Source: Haloarcula litorea (GTDB lineage: Archaea > Halobacteriota > Halobacteria > Halobacteriales > Haloarculaceae). Taken from it: a stretch of 64,000 bases of DNA. The position numbers were made by a program, and so were the translations under genes. Below, in pieces: positions 48,252 through 56,489 of this stretch. The notes under the pieces were generated by a model that saw nothing but the letters and a program-made list of their open reading frames with translations, had not been told where the DNA came from and made no database searches. The DNA lies in the NCBI RefSeq assembly GCF_029338195.1, contig NZ_CP119780.1:186001-250000 (forward strand), given 5' to 3'. Position 1 is the first letter of the stretch. Every line of letters starts with the position of its first letter.

Positions 48252-49031
48252 ATGACAGAGCACGCGACGGGGGACGACACCGGACGGCGAATCAAGGCCG
48301 TCGAGAAGACGTGTACCATCCTCGAGACGCTCCGGGAACGCGACGGTGCCGGCGTCTCCGAACTCGCAGACGCCGTGGGCCTGTCGAAGGCGACGGTCCA
48401 CAGCCACCTCGCGACGCTCGTCGACAACGAGTTCGTGGTCAAGCGGGGCGACACCTACGAGATCAGCCTCCGGTTCGTCGACATCGGCGAGTACGCGAAA
48501 AACGGGGTCGACATCTACGAGATCGCCGCCGAGGAGACCGAGACGCTCGCAGCGGAGACCGGCGAGGTCGCACAGTTCATGGTCGAGGAACACGGCCGCG
48601 GCGTCTACCTGCACAAGGCCAGCGGCGAGAAGGCGATCCAGACCGCCTCCTACACGGGCGACCGCAAGGACCTGCACTGCACCGCACTCGGGAAGGCCAT
48701 CCTCTCGCAGCTCTCCGCGGACCGCGTCGACGAGATCGTCGACCGCCACGGGATGCCCGCGCGCACGGAGAACACGATCACGGATCGGGACGAACTGTTC
48801 GCGGAACTGGAGGCCATCCGCGAGCGCGGCGTGGCCTTCGACGACGAGGAGATCCTCCGCGGACTGCGCTGTATCGCCGCACCGATCGAACACCCCAAGA
48901 GCGACCTGCCCGGTGCGATCAGCGTCTCCGGCCCGACGAACCGATTCAAGGGGGACCGGTTCCACGAGGAGCTGCCCGAGACGGTCCGCGGAGCCGCGAA
49001 CGTCATCGAGGTCAACGCCACACAGGTCTGA
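48252..49031 (+). CDS. IclR-family transcriptional regulator
   Basis: A predicted 259-aa regulator. The N-terminal winged helix (about residues 12-75) reads RIKAVEKTCTILETLRERDGAGVSELADAVGLSKATVHSHLATLVDNEFVVKRGDTYEISL. The effector domain follows: RFVDIGEYAKN, VAQFMVEEHGRGVYLHK, LHCTALGKAILSQL, RGVAFDDEEILRGLRCIAAPI and a closing ISVSGPTNRFKG. In Haloferax an IclR protein (XacR) controls the oxidative pentose genes, so this one probably controls the surrounding island in response to a pathway intermediate. Palindromes upstream and downstream with GTTTG-N7-CAAAC spacing are its likely binding sites and suggest autoregulation. Confidence 0.93.
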   Translation: MTEHATGDDTGRRIKAVEKTCTILETLRERDGAGVSELADAVGLSKATVHSHLATLVDNEFVVKRGDTYEISLRFVDIGEYAKNGVDIYEIAAEETETLAAETGEVAQFMVEEHGRGVYLHKASGEKAIQTASYTGDRKDLHCTALGKAILSQLSADRVDEIVDRHGMPARTENTITDRDELFAELEAIRERGVAFDDEEILRGLRCIAAPIEHPKSDLPGAISVSGPTNRFKGDRFHEELPETVRGAANVIEVNATQV

Positions 49032-49033
49032 TC

Positions 49034-49050
49034 GTTTGCAGTCGTCAAAC
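49034..49050 (+). promoter_or_regulatory. Putative IclR operator (site 2)
   Basis: GTTTG-CAGTCGT-CAAAC: same arms and 7-base spacing as the site before the IclR gene, beginning 3 bases after the IclR stop codon. Confidence 0.5.
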
Positions 49051-49163
49051 ACGCAGTCTCCGCCGCCCGAACGGCGGTCGGCCCCGTTCTCCGCCTCAGT
49101 CCCCTATCCACTCCGTCTCCCGTTATATCTCGGTGTCCGAGTGGGGGCGTGCTCGGACTCGGC

Positions 49164-49180
49164 GTTTGCTGATCGCGAAC
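49164..49180 (+). promoter_or_regulatory. Putative IclR operator (site 3)
   Basis: GTTTG-CTGATCG-CGAAC: the same spacing with one arm mismatch. The spacer also resembles that of the first site (ATGATCG). Confidence 0.4.
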
Positions 49181-49305
49181 GGTACAGGGCGTATCGTTCG
49201 CAGAGCGAGGCCGGGTCGGGCGTCCAAACGTCGCCAACAACTCCAGATACCGCCGATATGTGCCGTCTGACGCTGACGGCCCGGAGTCGATCTGTGTTCG
49301 ACACC

Positions 49306-49322
49306 GTTTGACGAGTGCAAAT
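49306..49322 (+). promoter_or_regulatory. Putative IclR operator (site 4)
   Basis: GTTTG-ACGAGTG-CAAAT: the same spacing with one arm mismatch. The last of the cluster downstream of the IclR gene. Confidence 0.4.
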
Positions 49323-50530
49323 CCGCGTTCCCGTGCTAGTCGTTTCAGCGCCAATTGATAACAGTTGTACTTCCGTTACTGGTGTCGAACGCGACGATCC
49401 GGAGGGGAGGGTGACGCCGTGCTCTGTGCATAAACAGCAGTACGTCTGTTATTCGGTTCGTGCTCTCGGCCGCCGGCAGGGCTGTCGGCCCGGTTCGTGA
49501 TCCGCCGTCAGCGGCGTGGCGGTCCGCCAGGCCGGCTGTGGTTCCATCGCGCCCCGTTCCCGGGAGCGAATCGTGCTCCCCGGTGTTCCGCCGGGCTCAC
49601 CGGACACGATCGCAGTTCGCGTCCGCCCGGTCGGGGGGACTGACGAGACACCCCGTGGTCCGCTCGTATCCGATCCCGTCGTCGGGCTGTCGTTCACCGT
49701 GCGTCCCGAGACCTCATCAGACACCGAAGGCCGCCGGAACGCTCCCCATCAGTCATATCTAGATATAGTATTCAAAAGTGGTACTTTCGGATACCGTGAC
49801 CGTACACCCGATCGCCGCGGCAGCGCCCACAGTGTCGGTTTCGTTCCGCAGACCCGGAGTCGGCTGGTCGGCAGGGCGGTGGGAGACAGATCCGCGAGAC
49901 CAGTGAGACGGCTCACACGCCCGCATCCGACCGGTTTCGCCGCTGCGACGAGTCCCGGGACCACTCGCCGCTCCATCGAACGAACTATGCTGGATCAGCT
50001 GACGGAAAGTCGTCGTGCTACCGAACATATCTATCGGTTTTCTACTCTTTATTAGATCTATATGGCGGAGTTTCGCTAATATCTTGTTTTTGTTGTCTTT
50101 TTACACCGATGACCTCCACTCTCTATCGATAGGGACAGAGGATCGTCTCTCGTCGCAGTTCGCCACTCGATCGTATTCTATATCTTACTATATCGTAAAA
50201 TTCAAAGATATCTGTTTTTTCTGAGTGGCGGTCGAGCATCCCCCGTGTCGCCACCACGCCGCTCCCTTCGACGGGCCGCAGTACCGGTCGGTGGCCGATA
50301 CGCGGCCGATGCATCCGGAAACCGGAGTCGCCGTTTCGACGGCCAGAACGCCGTATGTCGGGCAGACGGGGAGCCGGTAGGCGTTTCCCGGCCCGTCGTC
50401 GCAGGTCGCTAGCTGAGACCGGGCGGATCCCACACGGACGGGCAGAGTCCGACCGGAGTCGTGCCCGTGCGACCCGCTCGGTAGCGCCACGTATAATTAC
50501 CCGCCGAGTCAACCCACGACCGACCTACCG

Positions 50531-51733
50531 ATGAAGCATCACGACGTCGCGATCGTCGGCGGCGGCTGTGTCGGGCTCTCCGTCGCGAAACACCTCGCCG
50601 AACGGACCGACCTCGACACCGCCGTCATCGAGAAGGAACACCACCTCGCGGCCCACCAGAGCGGTCGGAACTCTGGGGTCCTCCACCCCGGGTTCAACTA
50701 CCCACCGGAGTCGAAGAAGGCGCGGTTCGCGACCGAGGGGACCCGACGGATGAAGGAGTACTGCGACGACCACGACGTTCCCTGCGAGGAACTCGGGGTC
50801 GTGGTCGTCGCGAAGACGGATCGGGAGGAGGCCCATCTGGAGACGCTCGCCGAACAGGCGGAGGCCAACGGCGTCGAGTACGAACTGTTGCACTCGCAGG
50901 AGGCGATCCGGGAGCACGAGCCCCACGCCGAGGGGCAGGCGGCGTTGTACGCACCAGAAGCCGCCTCCGTCGATTCACAGCAGTACGTCTACGCGCTCGC
51001 TCGGGAGATCCAGAATGCCGGCGTGTCGCTGTACACCGGCTACGCCGTCGAGGAGATCGACCACACGGCCTCGGGGTACCGGCTGTCGACCAGCAACGGC
51101 GACTTCGCCGCGTCGTACCTCGTCAACGCGGCGGGCCTGCACGCCGACACGCTGGCCCATCAGCTGGGCGTCGGCGAGCAGTACCAGGTCGTCCCCTTCC
51201 GCGGCGAGTACTACGAGGTCCGGCCGGAGCGCGCCCACCTCTGCGAGACGATGATCTACCCGACGCCGGACCCCGAACTCCCCTTCTTGGGGGTCCACTA
51301 CACGCGCCGGACAGACGGGAAGGTCATCGTCGGTCCGAACGCTGTCCTGGCGTTCGGCCGGGAGGCGTACGACAACACCGACCTGGACCCGAGCGACCTC
51401 GCTGAGACGCTCACCTACGAGGGGTTCCGGAAGCTACTGGCGTCGAAGACGATGCTCTCGGTCGCGTGGTCGGAGCTGAACAAGTCCTACCGCAAGGCGA
51501 AGTTCACCGAGGCGTCCCAGCGGCTGGTGCCGGAGATCGAGGCCGAGGACCTCCAGCAGAGCTACGCCGGCATCCGGGCACAGCTGGTCAGCGACGACGG
51601 GGAGCTGGTGAAGGACCCGCTGTTCGTCGAGCGGGAGAACGCCGTTCACATCCTCAACGCCGTCTCGCCGGGCCTGACCTCCTCGCTGCCGTTCGGCGAC
51701 CACATCGCCGAGACGCTCGCCGCGAAGGTCTGA
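50531..51733 (+). CDS. lhgO: L-2-hydroxyglutarate oxidase
   Basis: A predicted 400-aa DAO-fold flavoprotein of the LhgO family, oxidising L-2-hydroxyglutarate to 2-oxoglutarate. The FAD fold is VAIVGGGCVGLSVAKHLAE at residue 6. The family fingerprint EKEHHLAAHQSGRNSGVLHPGFNYPPESKKARF follows directly. FRGEYYEVRPER, PDPELPFLGVHYTRRTDGKVIVGPNAVLAFGREAY and SYAGIRAQLVSDDGELVKD continue it, and SPGLTSSLPFGDHIAETL ends it. Full length. It is preceded by TATAATTA about 35 bases upstream. The following cupin gene lies 40 bases downstream. Confidence 0.92.
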   Translation: MKHHDVAIVGGGCVGLSVAKHLAERTDLDTAVIEKEHHLAAHQSGRNSGVLHPGFNYPPESKKARFATEGTRRMKEYCDDHDVPCEELGVVVVAKTDREEAHLETLAEQAEANGVEYELLHSQEAIREHEPHAEGQAALYAPEAASVDSQQYVYALAREIQNAGVSLYTGYAVEEIDHTASGYRLSTSNGDFAASYLVNAAGLHADTLAHQLGVGEQYQVVPFRGEYYEVRPERAHLCETMIYPTPDPELPFLGVHYTRRTDGKVIVGPNAVLAFGREAYDNTDLDPSDLAETLTYEGFRKLLASKTMLSVAWSELNKSYRKAKFTEASQRLVPEIEAEDLQQSYAGIRAQLVSDDGELVKDPLFVERENAVHILNAVSPGLTSSLPFGDHIAETLAAKV

Positions 51734-51773
51734 CCGGGGGCGGGTTTATGTCGCTGGCGCGGGAGAGACGGGT

Positions 51774-52124
51774 ATGACGCTCCCCGAGAGCCTGACGGTC
51801 GGTGAGTGGGACGACCCGCTGCGACACGAACAGCCCTACGACGGGATCGAGCGGCGCGTCCTCGCGTCCGACGCGGACGTGATGCTCGTCCACTACACCG
51901 TCGAAGCCGACGCCGTGTTCCCGGCCCACGAGCACGACGAGACCCGACAGACCGTCTTCGTCGTCGACGGCGAGATCGAACTGTTCGGCGAGCACGAACG
52001 GACGCTGGAGACCGGCGACTCGTTCATCGTCGGCCCGGGCGTCAGACACGGCGTCCGTGGCGTCGCTGAGCGAACGGAACTGCTCGACTCGTTCACGCCG
52101 CCGGTCGAGGCGTATCGCGGGTGA
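51774..52124 (+). CDS. Cupin-domain protein
   Basis: A predicted 116-aa single-domain cupin. Motif 1 is VMLVHYTVEADAVFPAHEHDETRQTVFVVDGEIELFG with two His and the Glu/Gln positions for metal binding; motif 2 is LETGDSFIVGPGVRHGVRGV with the third His. It probably binds a metal and a small ligand; function (isomerase, dioxygenase or sensor) is unknown. Its last bases overlap in antisense with the 3' end of the lipoprotein gene. Confidence 0.85.
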   Translation: MTLPESLTVGEWDDPLRHEQPYDGIERRVLASDADVMLVHYTVEADAVFPAHEHDETRQTVFVVDGEIELFGEHERTLETGDSFIVGPGVRHGVRGVAERTELLDSFTPPVEAYRG

Positions 52125-52959
52125 GAGGGCGAGCCGCCGGTTCGGTTGTCGCACGGCGGTCGGGACGGTCCCGTCGCACGGCCCCGTTCTCGCTCACTCC
52201 CGGTGGGGACACGCGCTCCCGGCCCCCGTAGACTGCGGTGTCGTCGAGCCACGACGGTATCGGAACGCGGTCGAGGCCGGTCTCCACGGTCATCCGGAAC
52301 ACGCGACTGCCGCCCGAGGAGAACGTCTCCCGGTGGTCCACGAACCGGACGACGCCCCGCCTGTCCACGTACACCCGCGACCTGACGTGGACGGTCTCGT
52401 TGGGGTCCGGGTCCGGGAGGTAGACGAGCGTCTCGTTGGCCCGGAGAACCGCGACCGGGTCCCCGCCGCGCCGCGCGACGCCGACGGTCCGGTACTCGTA
52501 GCGCGCGAGGAACTGTCGAAGGGTGAAATCGCCCGACAGAGAGAGTACGAACGGCACGTCGCCGCTCGCGTCGGGCGTTGTTCGGACGGTGCCGTCGTCG
52601 CGTCGGTCGTACCGCCTCCCCCCGGCGATCACCGCGCCCTCGGCCGCGCGGCTGGTCGACTGCTTGACACGGACCACGTCGGCGTCCCGATCGACCCACA
52701 CCTCGCGGACGCCCACCGTCCCCTCGCGTTCCACGCGGCGGTAGAAACTCCGGTTCGCGAGGGCGGCCTCGTGGCGCGCGACGACGCGGTCGATGTCGAC
52801 GCGCCCGCCCTCCGTCGGCACGTCGATCCCTTCCGGTGGCCCCGAGGTCAGTTCGACGGGCGTGACCCGTCGGTCGGGACTGGGCGAGTCCCCGACGAGG
52901 CCAGCACAGCCGGCCCCGAGGACGAGCGCGAGCACCGGGATCGCCGACCAGCGGGACAT
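52093..52959 (-). CDS. Haloarchaeal lipoprotein of unknown function
   Basis: A predicted 288-aa exported lipoprotein. The start MSRWSAIPVLALVLGAGCAGL is a short signal peptide with lipobox LGAGC. The mature part has a segment around residues 60-110 (RHEAALANRSFYRRVEREGT, VREVWVDRDADVVRVKQSTS) and beta-rich repeats reading DGTVRTT, YEYRTVGVARRGGDPVAVLRA, VHVRSRVYVDRRGVVRFVDHRETF. This resembles a common haloarchaeal family that may form a LolA/LppX-like half-barrel, but I do not recognise it firmly. The Arg/Pro-rich C-terminus runs 32 bases into the cupin gene on the other strand, so the true end may be earlier functionally. Confidence 0.7.
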   Translation of the reverse strand: MSRWSAIPVLALVLGAGCAGLVGDSPSPDRRVTPVELTSGPPEGIDVPTEGGRVDIDRVVARHEAALANRSFYRRVEREGTVGVREVWVDRDADVVRVKQSTSRAAEGAVIAGGRRYDRRDDGTVRTTPDASGDVPFVLSLSGDFTLRQFLARYEYRTVGVARRGGDPVAVLRANETLVYLPDPDPNETVHVRSRVYVDRRGVVRFVDHRETFSSGGSRVFRMTVETGLDRVPIPSWLDDTAVYGGRERVSPPGVSENGAVRRDRPDRRATTEPAARPLTRDTPRPAA

Positions 52960-53121
52960 AACCGACAGTACGGCGACCTGGTACGTAGTAGGTGCGGGTG
53001 CGTGCACCTGCGGTGCGTGACCGAGCGGGTGCAGACACAGGCCGCGCCCTCGCGCCGCGATGCCGGCGCTTGGTGTGGCCATCCCACTGTTTTATGCCGT
53101 GGTAGCTGGTACCAGAGAACG

Positions 53122-54261
53122 ATGCAAGCGCTGACAGCGGAGCAACGCGACTTTGCGGAGCGCGCGGAGGCCGTCGCCGCGGAGTTCGCCGACGACGCGT
53201 ACACGTGGCGCGGCGACGTCCCGTGGGAGAACCTCCGGCGGCTGGCCGAGGCGGACCTCTACTGTCCGTCGATCTCCGAGGAGTACGGCGGCCAGGGACG
53301 GTCCGACGTGGCCGCGATGCTGTTGACCGAGGCGGTCGGTCGGGCGTGCCCCGACACCGGCTGGTTCACGTACATGCAGAGTATGGTCGCCCCGCGGGCG
53401 ATCGACCTGTTCGGTTCGGAGGCGGTCAAGTCGGAGTACCTGCCGGACGTGACCGCCGGGGAGAGCTTCGTCTCGATCGCCATCTCGGAGCCCGAGGCGG
53501 GGTCGGACGTCGGCTCGATGACGACGGAGGTCACCGAGGAGGACGGCCAGCTGGTCTGTAACGGGGAGAAGACGTGGGTCGGCGGCGTCCCGTTCGGCGA
53601 CGCCGCGGTGACGTGGGTCCGGTTCCCCGAGGGGCTGGGCTCGGTCGTCATCCCGTACGACGACCCCGGCGTCGAGATCGAGGAGGTGTACACGAACATG
53701 GCGGGCTACGCGCAGACGCACTTCACGATCGACGACGTGGTAGTCCCGGAGAGCCACGTCCTCACACGGGGGAAGGAGGCGTTCAAGGAACAACTCGTCT
53801 CGCTCAACTGGGAGCGGCTCGGTAGCTCCGCTCTCACCGTCGCGTGGGCGGAGGCGGCGCTGGAGCAGGCCCTCGACTACGCGAGCGAGCGCGAGCAGTT
53901 CGGCCAGCCCCTCGACGAGTTCCAGGGCATCGAGTGGAAGCTCGCGGAGATGTACCGGCGGGTCGAGACGGCCGCGTCGCTGGTCTATATGGCCGCCGCC
54001 GGCGCACAGGGCCACGAGCGGCCGCCGTCGCGACTCCGGACCTCCACCGCGAAGCTCCACTGCTCGCGGATCGCCGAGGAAGTCGTCAGCGAGGCCGTCC
54101 AGACCGTGGGTGCCCGGGCCTACCAGCAGGGTCACCCGCTGGAGTACCTCTACCGGTTCGCACGGAGTCGCCGCATCGCGGCCGGCACCGACGAGATGCA
54201 GCTGAACACCATCGCCGGGGCCCTCAAGGAGGACGGTCTGCCGGCCGTCTCGGAGCGGTAG
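53122..54261 (+). CDS. Acyl-CoA dehydrogenase
   Basis: A predicted 379-aa flavoprotein of the acyl-CoA dehydrogenase family. FAD and substrate segments are ISEEYGGQGRSDVAAMLLTEAVGRA, SIAISEPEAGSDVGSMTTEV, CNGEKTWVGGVPFGDAAVTW, VPESHVLTRGKEAF, YASEREQFGQPLDEFQGIEWKLAEMY and LYRFARSRRIAAGTDEMQLNTIAGAL. At the position where many members have the catalytic Glu (EGTSEIQ), this protein reads AAGTDEM, so the base lies elsewhere or the substrate is unusual. It converges on the enoyl-CoA hydratase gene with 4 bases between stops; together they suit one acyl-CoA oxidation pathway. Confidence 0.92.
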   Translation: MQALTAEQRDFAERAEAVAAEFADDAYTWRGDVPWENLRRLAEADLYCPSISEEYGGQGRSDVAAMLLTEAVGRACPDTGWFTYMQSMVAPRAIDLFGSEAVKSEYLPDVTAGESFVSIAISEPEAGSDVGSMTTEVTEEDGQLVCNGEKTWVGGVPFGDAAVTWVRFPEGLGSVVIPYDDPGVEIEEVYTNMAGYAQTHFTIDDVVVPESHVLTRGKEAFKEQLVSLNWERLGSSALTVAWAEAALEQALDYASEREQFGQPLDEFQGIEWKLAEMYRRVETAASLVYMAAAGAQGHERPPSRLRTSTAKLHCSRIAEEVVSEAVQTVGARAYQQGHPLEYLYRFARSRRIAAGTDEMQLNTIAGALKEDGLPAVSER

Positions 54262-54265
54262 AGGT

Positions 54266-55054
54266 TCAGTCGTCGTAGGAGCGGTCGAAGTCGGGCGCGC
54301 GGCCCTCGTTGAACGCCGCGACCGCCTCCTGGTGTTCGGCGTCGACGACGCAGTCCCACTGGTACTTCGCGGCCGTCCGGCAGTACTCGTCGAACCCCTG
54401 TTCGGGGTCGACGAGGCGGTTCGTGTGCTGGACCGCGGTCGCCGGCTTGTCGCGGATCTCCTCGGCGAGGTCGCGGGCCGCCGAGAGGGCGTCCTCGGCC
54501 CGCTCGACGGCCAGCCCGATGTCGACGGCGTCCTCGGGATCGATGTCCCGACCGGTGAGCAGGTACTCGCGGGCCTTCGACTCGCCGACGAGTCGCGGGA
54601 GGAGCCACGCGCCGCCGTCGCCGGGGACGAGACCGATGTTGACGAACCCCTCTCGCATCCCGCCCGCCGGCCCCACCACGCGCAGGTCACACGCCAGCGC
54701 GAAGTCACAGCCCGCGCCGATCGCCGGCCCGTTCACCGCCGCGATGGAGGGCGTCGCGGCCTGTCGGAAGTTCCAGACGAGCTGCTGGATGAGCCAGAGG
54801 AACGCGCCGTACTCCTCCGGGGACTGCTCGTCCCAGTCGGGCATCTCCGTGGTGTCGGCCCCCGAACAGAAGCCGTCGCCCGCACCCGTCAGGACCATCG
54901 CGTACACGCCGTCGTCGCCCTCGGCGGTCCGGACGGCCTCGTTGAGTTCCAGGACCGTGTTCCGGGTGAACGCGTTGTACACGTCGGGGCGCTCGATGGT
55001 GATGGTCGCGATGCCGTCGGTCACGTCGTAGCTGATGTCGTCGAACGTCGGCAT
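54266..55054 (-). CDS. Enoyl-CoA hydratase/isomerase family protein
   Basis: A predicted 262-aa crotonase-fold protein. Oxyanion-hole segments are AMVLTGAGDGFCSGADTTEMPDW and PSIAAVNGPAIGAGCDFALACDLRVVGPA. GFVNIGLVPGDGGAWLLPRLVGESKAREYLLTGRDIDPEDAVDIGLAVERA contains only one of the two usual catalytic acidic positions (Asp in GDGG), so isomerase or hydrolase activity is possible. The frame extends far upstream, but ATG 55054 (MPTFDDISYDVTDGIATITIERPDVYNAFT) is the family start. An 82-base gap separates it from the divergent glycerate kinase gene. Confidence 0.92.
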   Translation of the reverse strand: MPTFDDISYDVTDGIATITIERPDVYNAFTRNTVLELNEAVRTAEGDDGVYAMVLTGAGDGFCSGADTTEMPDWDEQSPEEYGAFLWLIQQLVWNFRQAATPSIAAVNGPAIGAGCDFALACDLRVVGPAGGMREGFVNIGLVPGDGGAWLLPRLVGESKAREYLLTGRDIDPEDAVDIGLAVERAEDALSAARDLAEEIRDKPATAVQHTNRLVDPEQGFDEYCRTAAKYQWDCVVDAEHQEAVAAFNEGRAPDFDRSYDD

Positions 55055-55136
55055 ACCTACTGCAACGCTCTCCCCCTTCATATAACCGGGCGCGACGAGG
55101 GGAACCGATTTACGGCAGAAGGCTCTGCCCCCTCGT

Positions 55137-56468
55137 ATGATACAGAACAGAGCGACGCTCGCGACCTCCGAGCCCCGCGAGCTGGCGCTCTCGTGCGTCG
55201 AGGCGGGGATCGACGCTGCCCATCCGCGGACGGTCGTCGAGTCGACAGTCGAAGCACGCGACGACGATGTGCGCATCGACGGGACCACGTACTCGCTGCG
55301 CGAGTTCGACGAGGTCGTCGTCTTGGGTGCCGGGAACGCGGCCGGCCAGATCGCGGCGGCCCTCGAAGCGGTGCTCGGTGACACCGTCGACGGCGGAATC
55401 GTCGTCACCGACGACCCCGCGGAGACGGAGCGGGTGACCGTGGCCCGTGGTGACCACCCGGTCCCGAGCGAGCGGGGCGCGTCGGCGGCCGAATCGGTCC
55501 GGGAGCGAGCCGAAGCCGCGACGGATCGGACCCTCATCATCGCGGTCGTCGGTGGCGGCGGGAGCGCCCTCCTCCCGGCACCCGCCGGCGACCTCTCGCT
55601 GGACGGGCTCCGGACCGTGACTGACGAACTGCTTGCGAGCGGGGCGACGATCCACGAGATCAACGCGGTCCGGAAACACGTCTCTGCGGTCAAGGGGGGC
55701 CGCCTCGCCGCGGCCGCAGCGCCCGCGACCGTCGTCGGACTGGTGTTCAGCGACGTCGTCGGTAACGACCTCGACGTCGTCGCTAGCGGCCCGCTCTCGC
55801 CGGACCCCACGACGTACGAGGACGCCCGAGACGTGGTCGACCGGTACGACCTCGACGTGCCCGCGGCGGTGCACGATCGTCTCGCGCGGGGCGTCGCCGG
55901 CGAACTGCCGGAGACCCCGGGGCCCGGTGCCGGCGTCTTCGACCGCGTCGACACCCACGTCCTCGCCGACGGGCTGACCGCGGTCAGGGCCGCAGCGTCT
56001 CGTGCTCGGGAGGCGGGGTCCGAGCCGTTGATTCTCTCCACACGCGTCCGCGGGGAGGCCCGCGAGGCCGCGAAGACGCAGGTCGCCATCGCGGAGGAGG
56101 CGGCCGCGACCGGGACGCCGGTCGAGCCGCCGGCGGTCCTCCTGTCGGGCGGCGAGACGACCGTGACGCTCACCGGGGACGGGACCGGTGGCCCCAACCA
56201 GGAGTTCGCGCTCAGCGCCGCCGTCGAGCTCGCTGGCGGCGACGCGTCGGTGACGGTCGCGAGCGTCGACACGGACGGCATCGACGGGGCGACCGACGCG
56301 GCCGGTGCGCTGATCGACGAGACGACCTGCGACGACGCGACGGGGGCACTCGACGCGCTGGCCGAGAACGACGCCTATCCGTTTCTCGCCGAGCACGACG
56401 CCCTCGTCGAGACGGGACCGACGGGGACCAACGTCAACGACCTCCGGGTCCTCGTCGTCGAGGACTGA
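55137..56468 (+). CDS. Glycerate 2-kinase (DUF4147/MOFRL)
   Basis: A predicted 443-aa glycerate kinase of the GckA/TtuD type (ATP + D-glycerate to 2-phosphoglycerate). The N-terminal DUF4147 domain shows EVVVLGAGNAAGQIAAALE, VARGDHPVPSERGASAAESV, LIIAVVGGGGSALLPAPAG, INAVRKHVSAVKGGRLAAAAAPATVVGLVFSDVVGNDLDVVASGP. The MOFRL domain ends with LLSGGETTVTLTGDGTGGPNQEFALSAAVEL and VASVDTDGIDGATDAAGALID. The adjacent convergent GntP permease may supply glycerate or gluconate. Family identity is clear. Confidence 0.94.
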   Translation: MIQNRATLATSEPRELALSCVEAGIDAAHPRTVVESTVEARDDDVRIDGTTYSLREFDEVVVLGAGNAAGQIAAALEAVLGDTVDGGIVVTDDPAETERVTVARGDHPVPSERGASAAESVRERAEAATDRTLIIAVVGGGGSALLPAPAGDLSLDGLRTVTDELLASGATIHEINAVRKHVSAVKGGRLAAAAAPATVVGLVFSDVVGNDLDVVASGPLSPDPTTYEDARDVVDRYDLDVPAAVHDRLARGVAGELPETPGPGAGVFDRVDTHVLADGLTAVRAAASRAREAGSEPLILSTRVRGEAREAAKTQVAIAEEAAATGTPVEPPAVLLSGGETTVTLTGDGTGGPNQEFALSAAVELAGGDASVTVASVDTDGIDGATDAAGALIDETTCDDATGALDALAENDAYPFLAEHDALVETGPTGTNVNDLRVLVVED

Positions 56469-56489
56469 GCGAACGCGGCGTCGGTCGGC

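Larger units (their letters stand above)
49032..50530. other. 1.5-kb non-coding region with operators and AT-rich island
   Basis: There is no convincing gene here. The first 290 bases carry three GTTTG-N7-C(A/G)AA(C/T) sites (listed separately). From about 49985 to 50225 the sequence becomes sharply AT-rich (for example TATATCTTACTATATCGTAAAATTC shortened to TATATCTTACTATA), unlike the rest of the window. Short frames inside (e.g. 50015-50224, plus) look like chance translation of AT-rich DNA. A TATA-like TATAATTA at about 50491-50498 serves the oxidase gene at 50531. The island may be a decayed insertion, a structured RNA or a recombination scar; no terminal repeats were found. Confidence 0.5.

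Noticed and set aside
50015-50224. 69-codon plus-strand frame in the AT-rich island
   Set aside because: Ile/Leu/Phe/Ser-rich chance translation of AT-rich DNA, without haloarchaeal acidic character.
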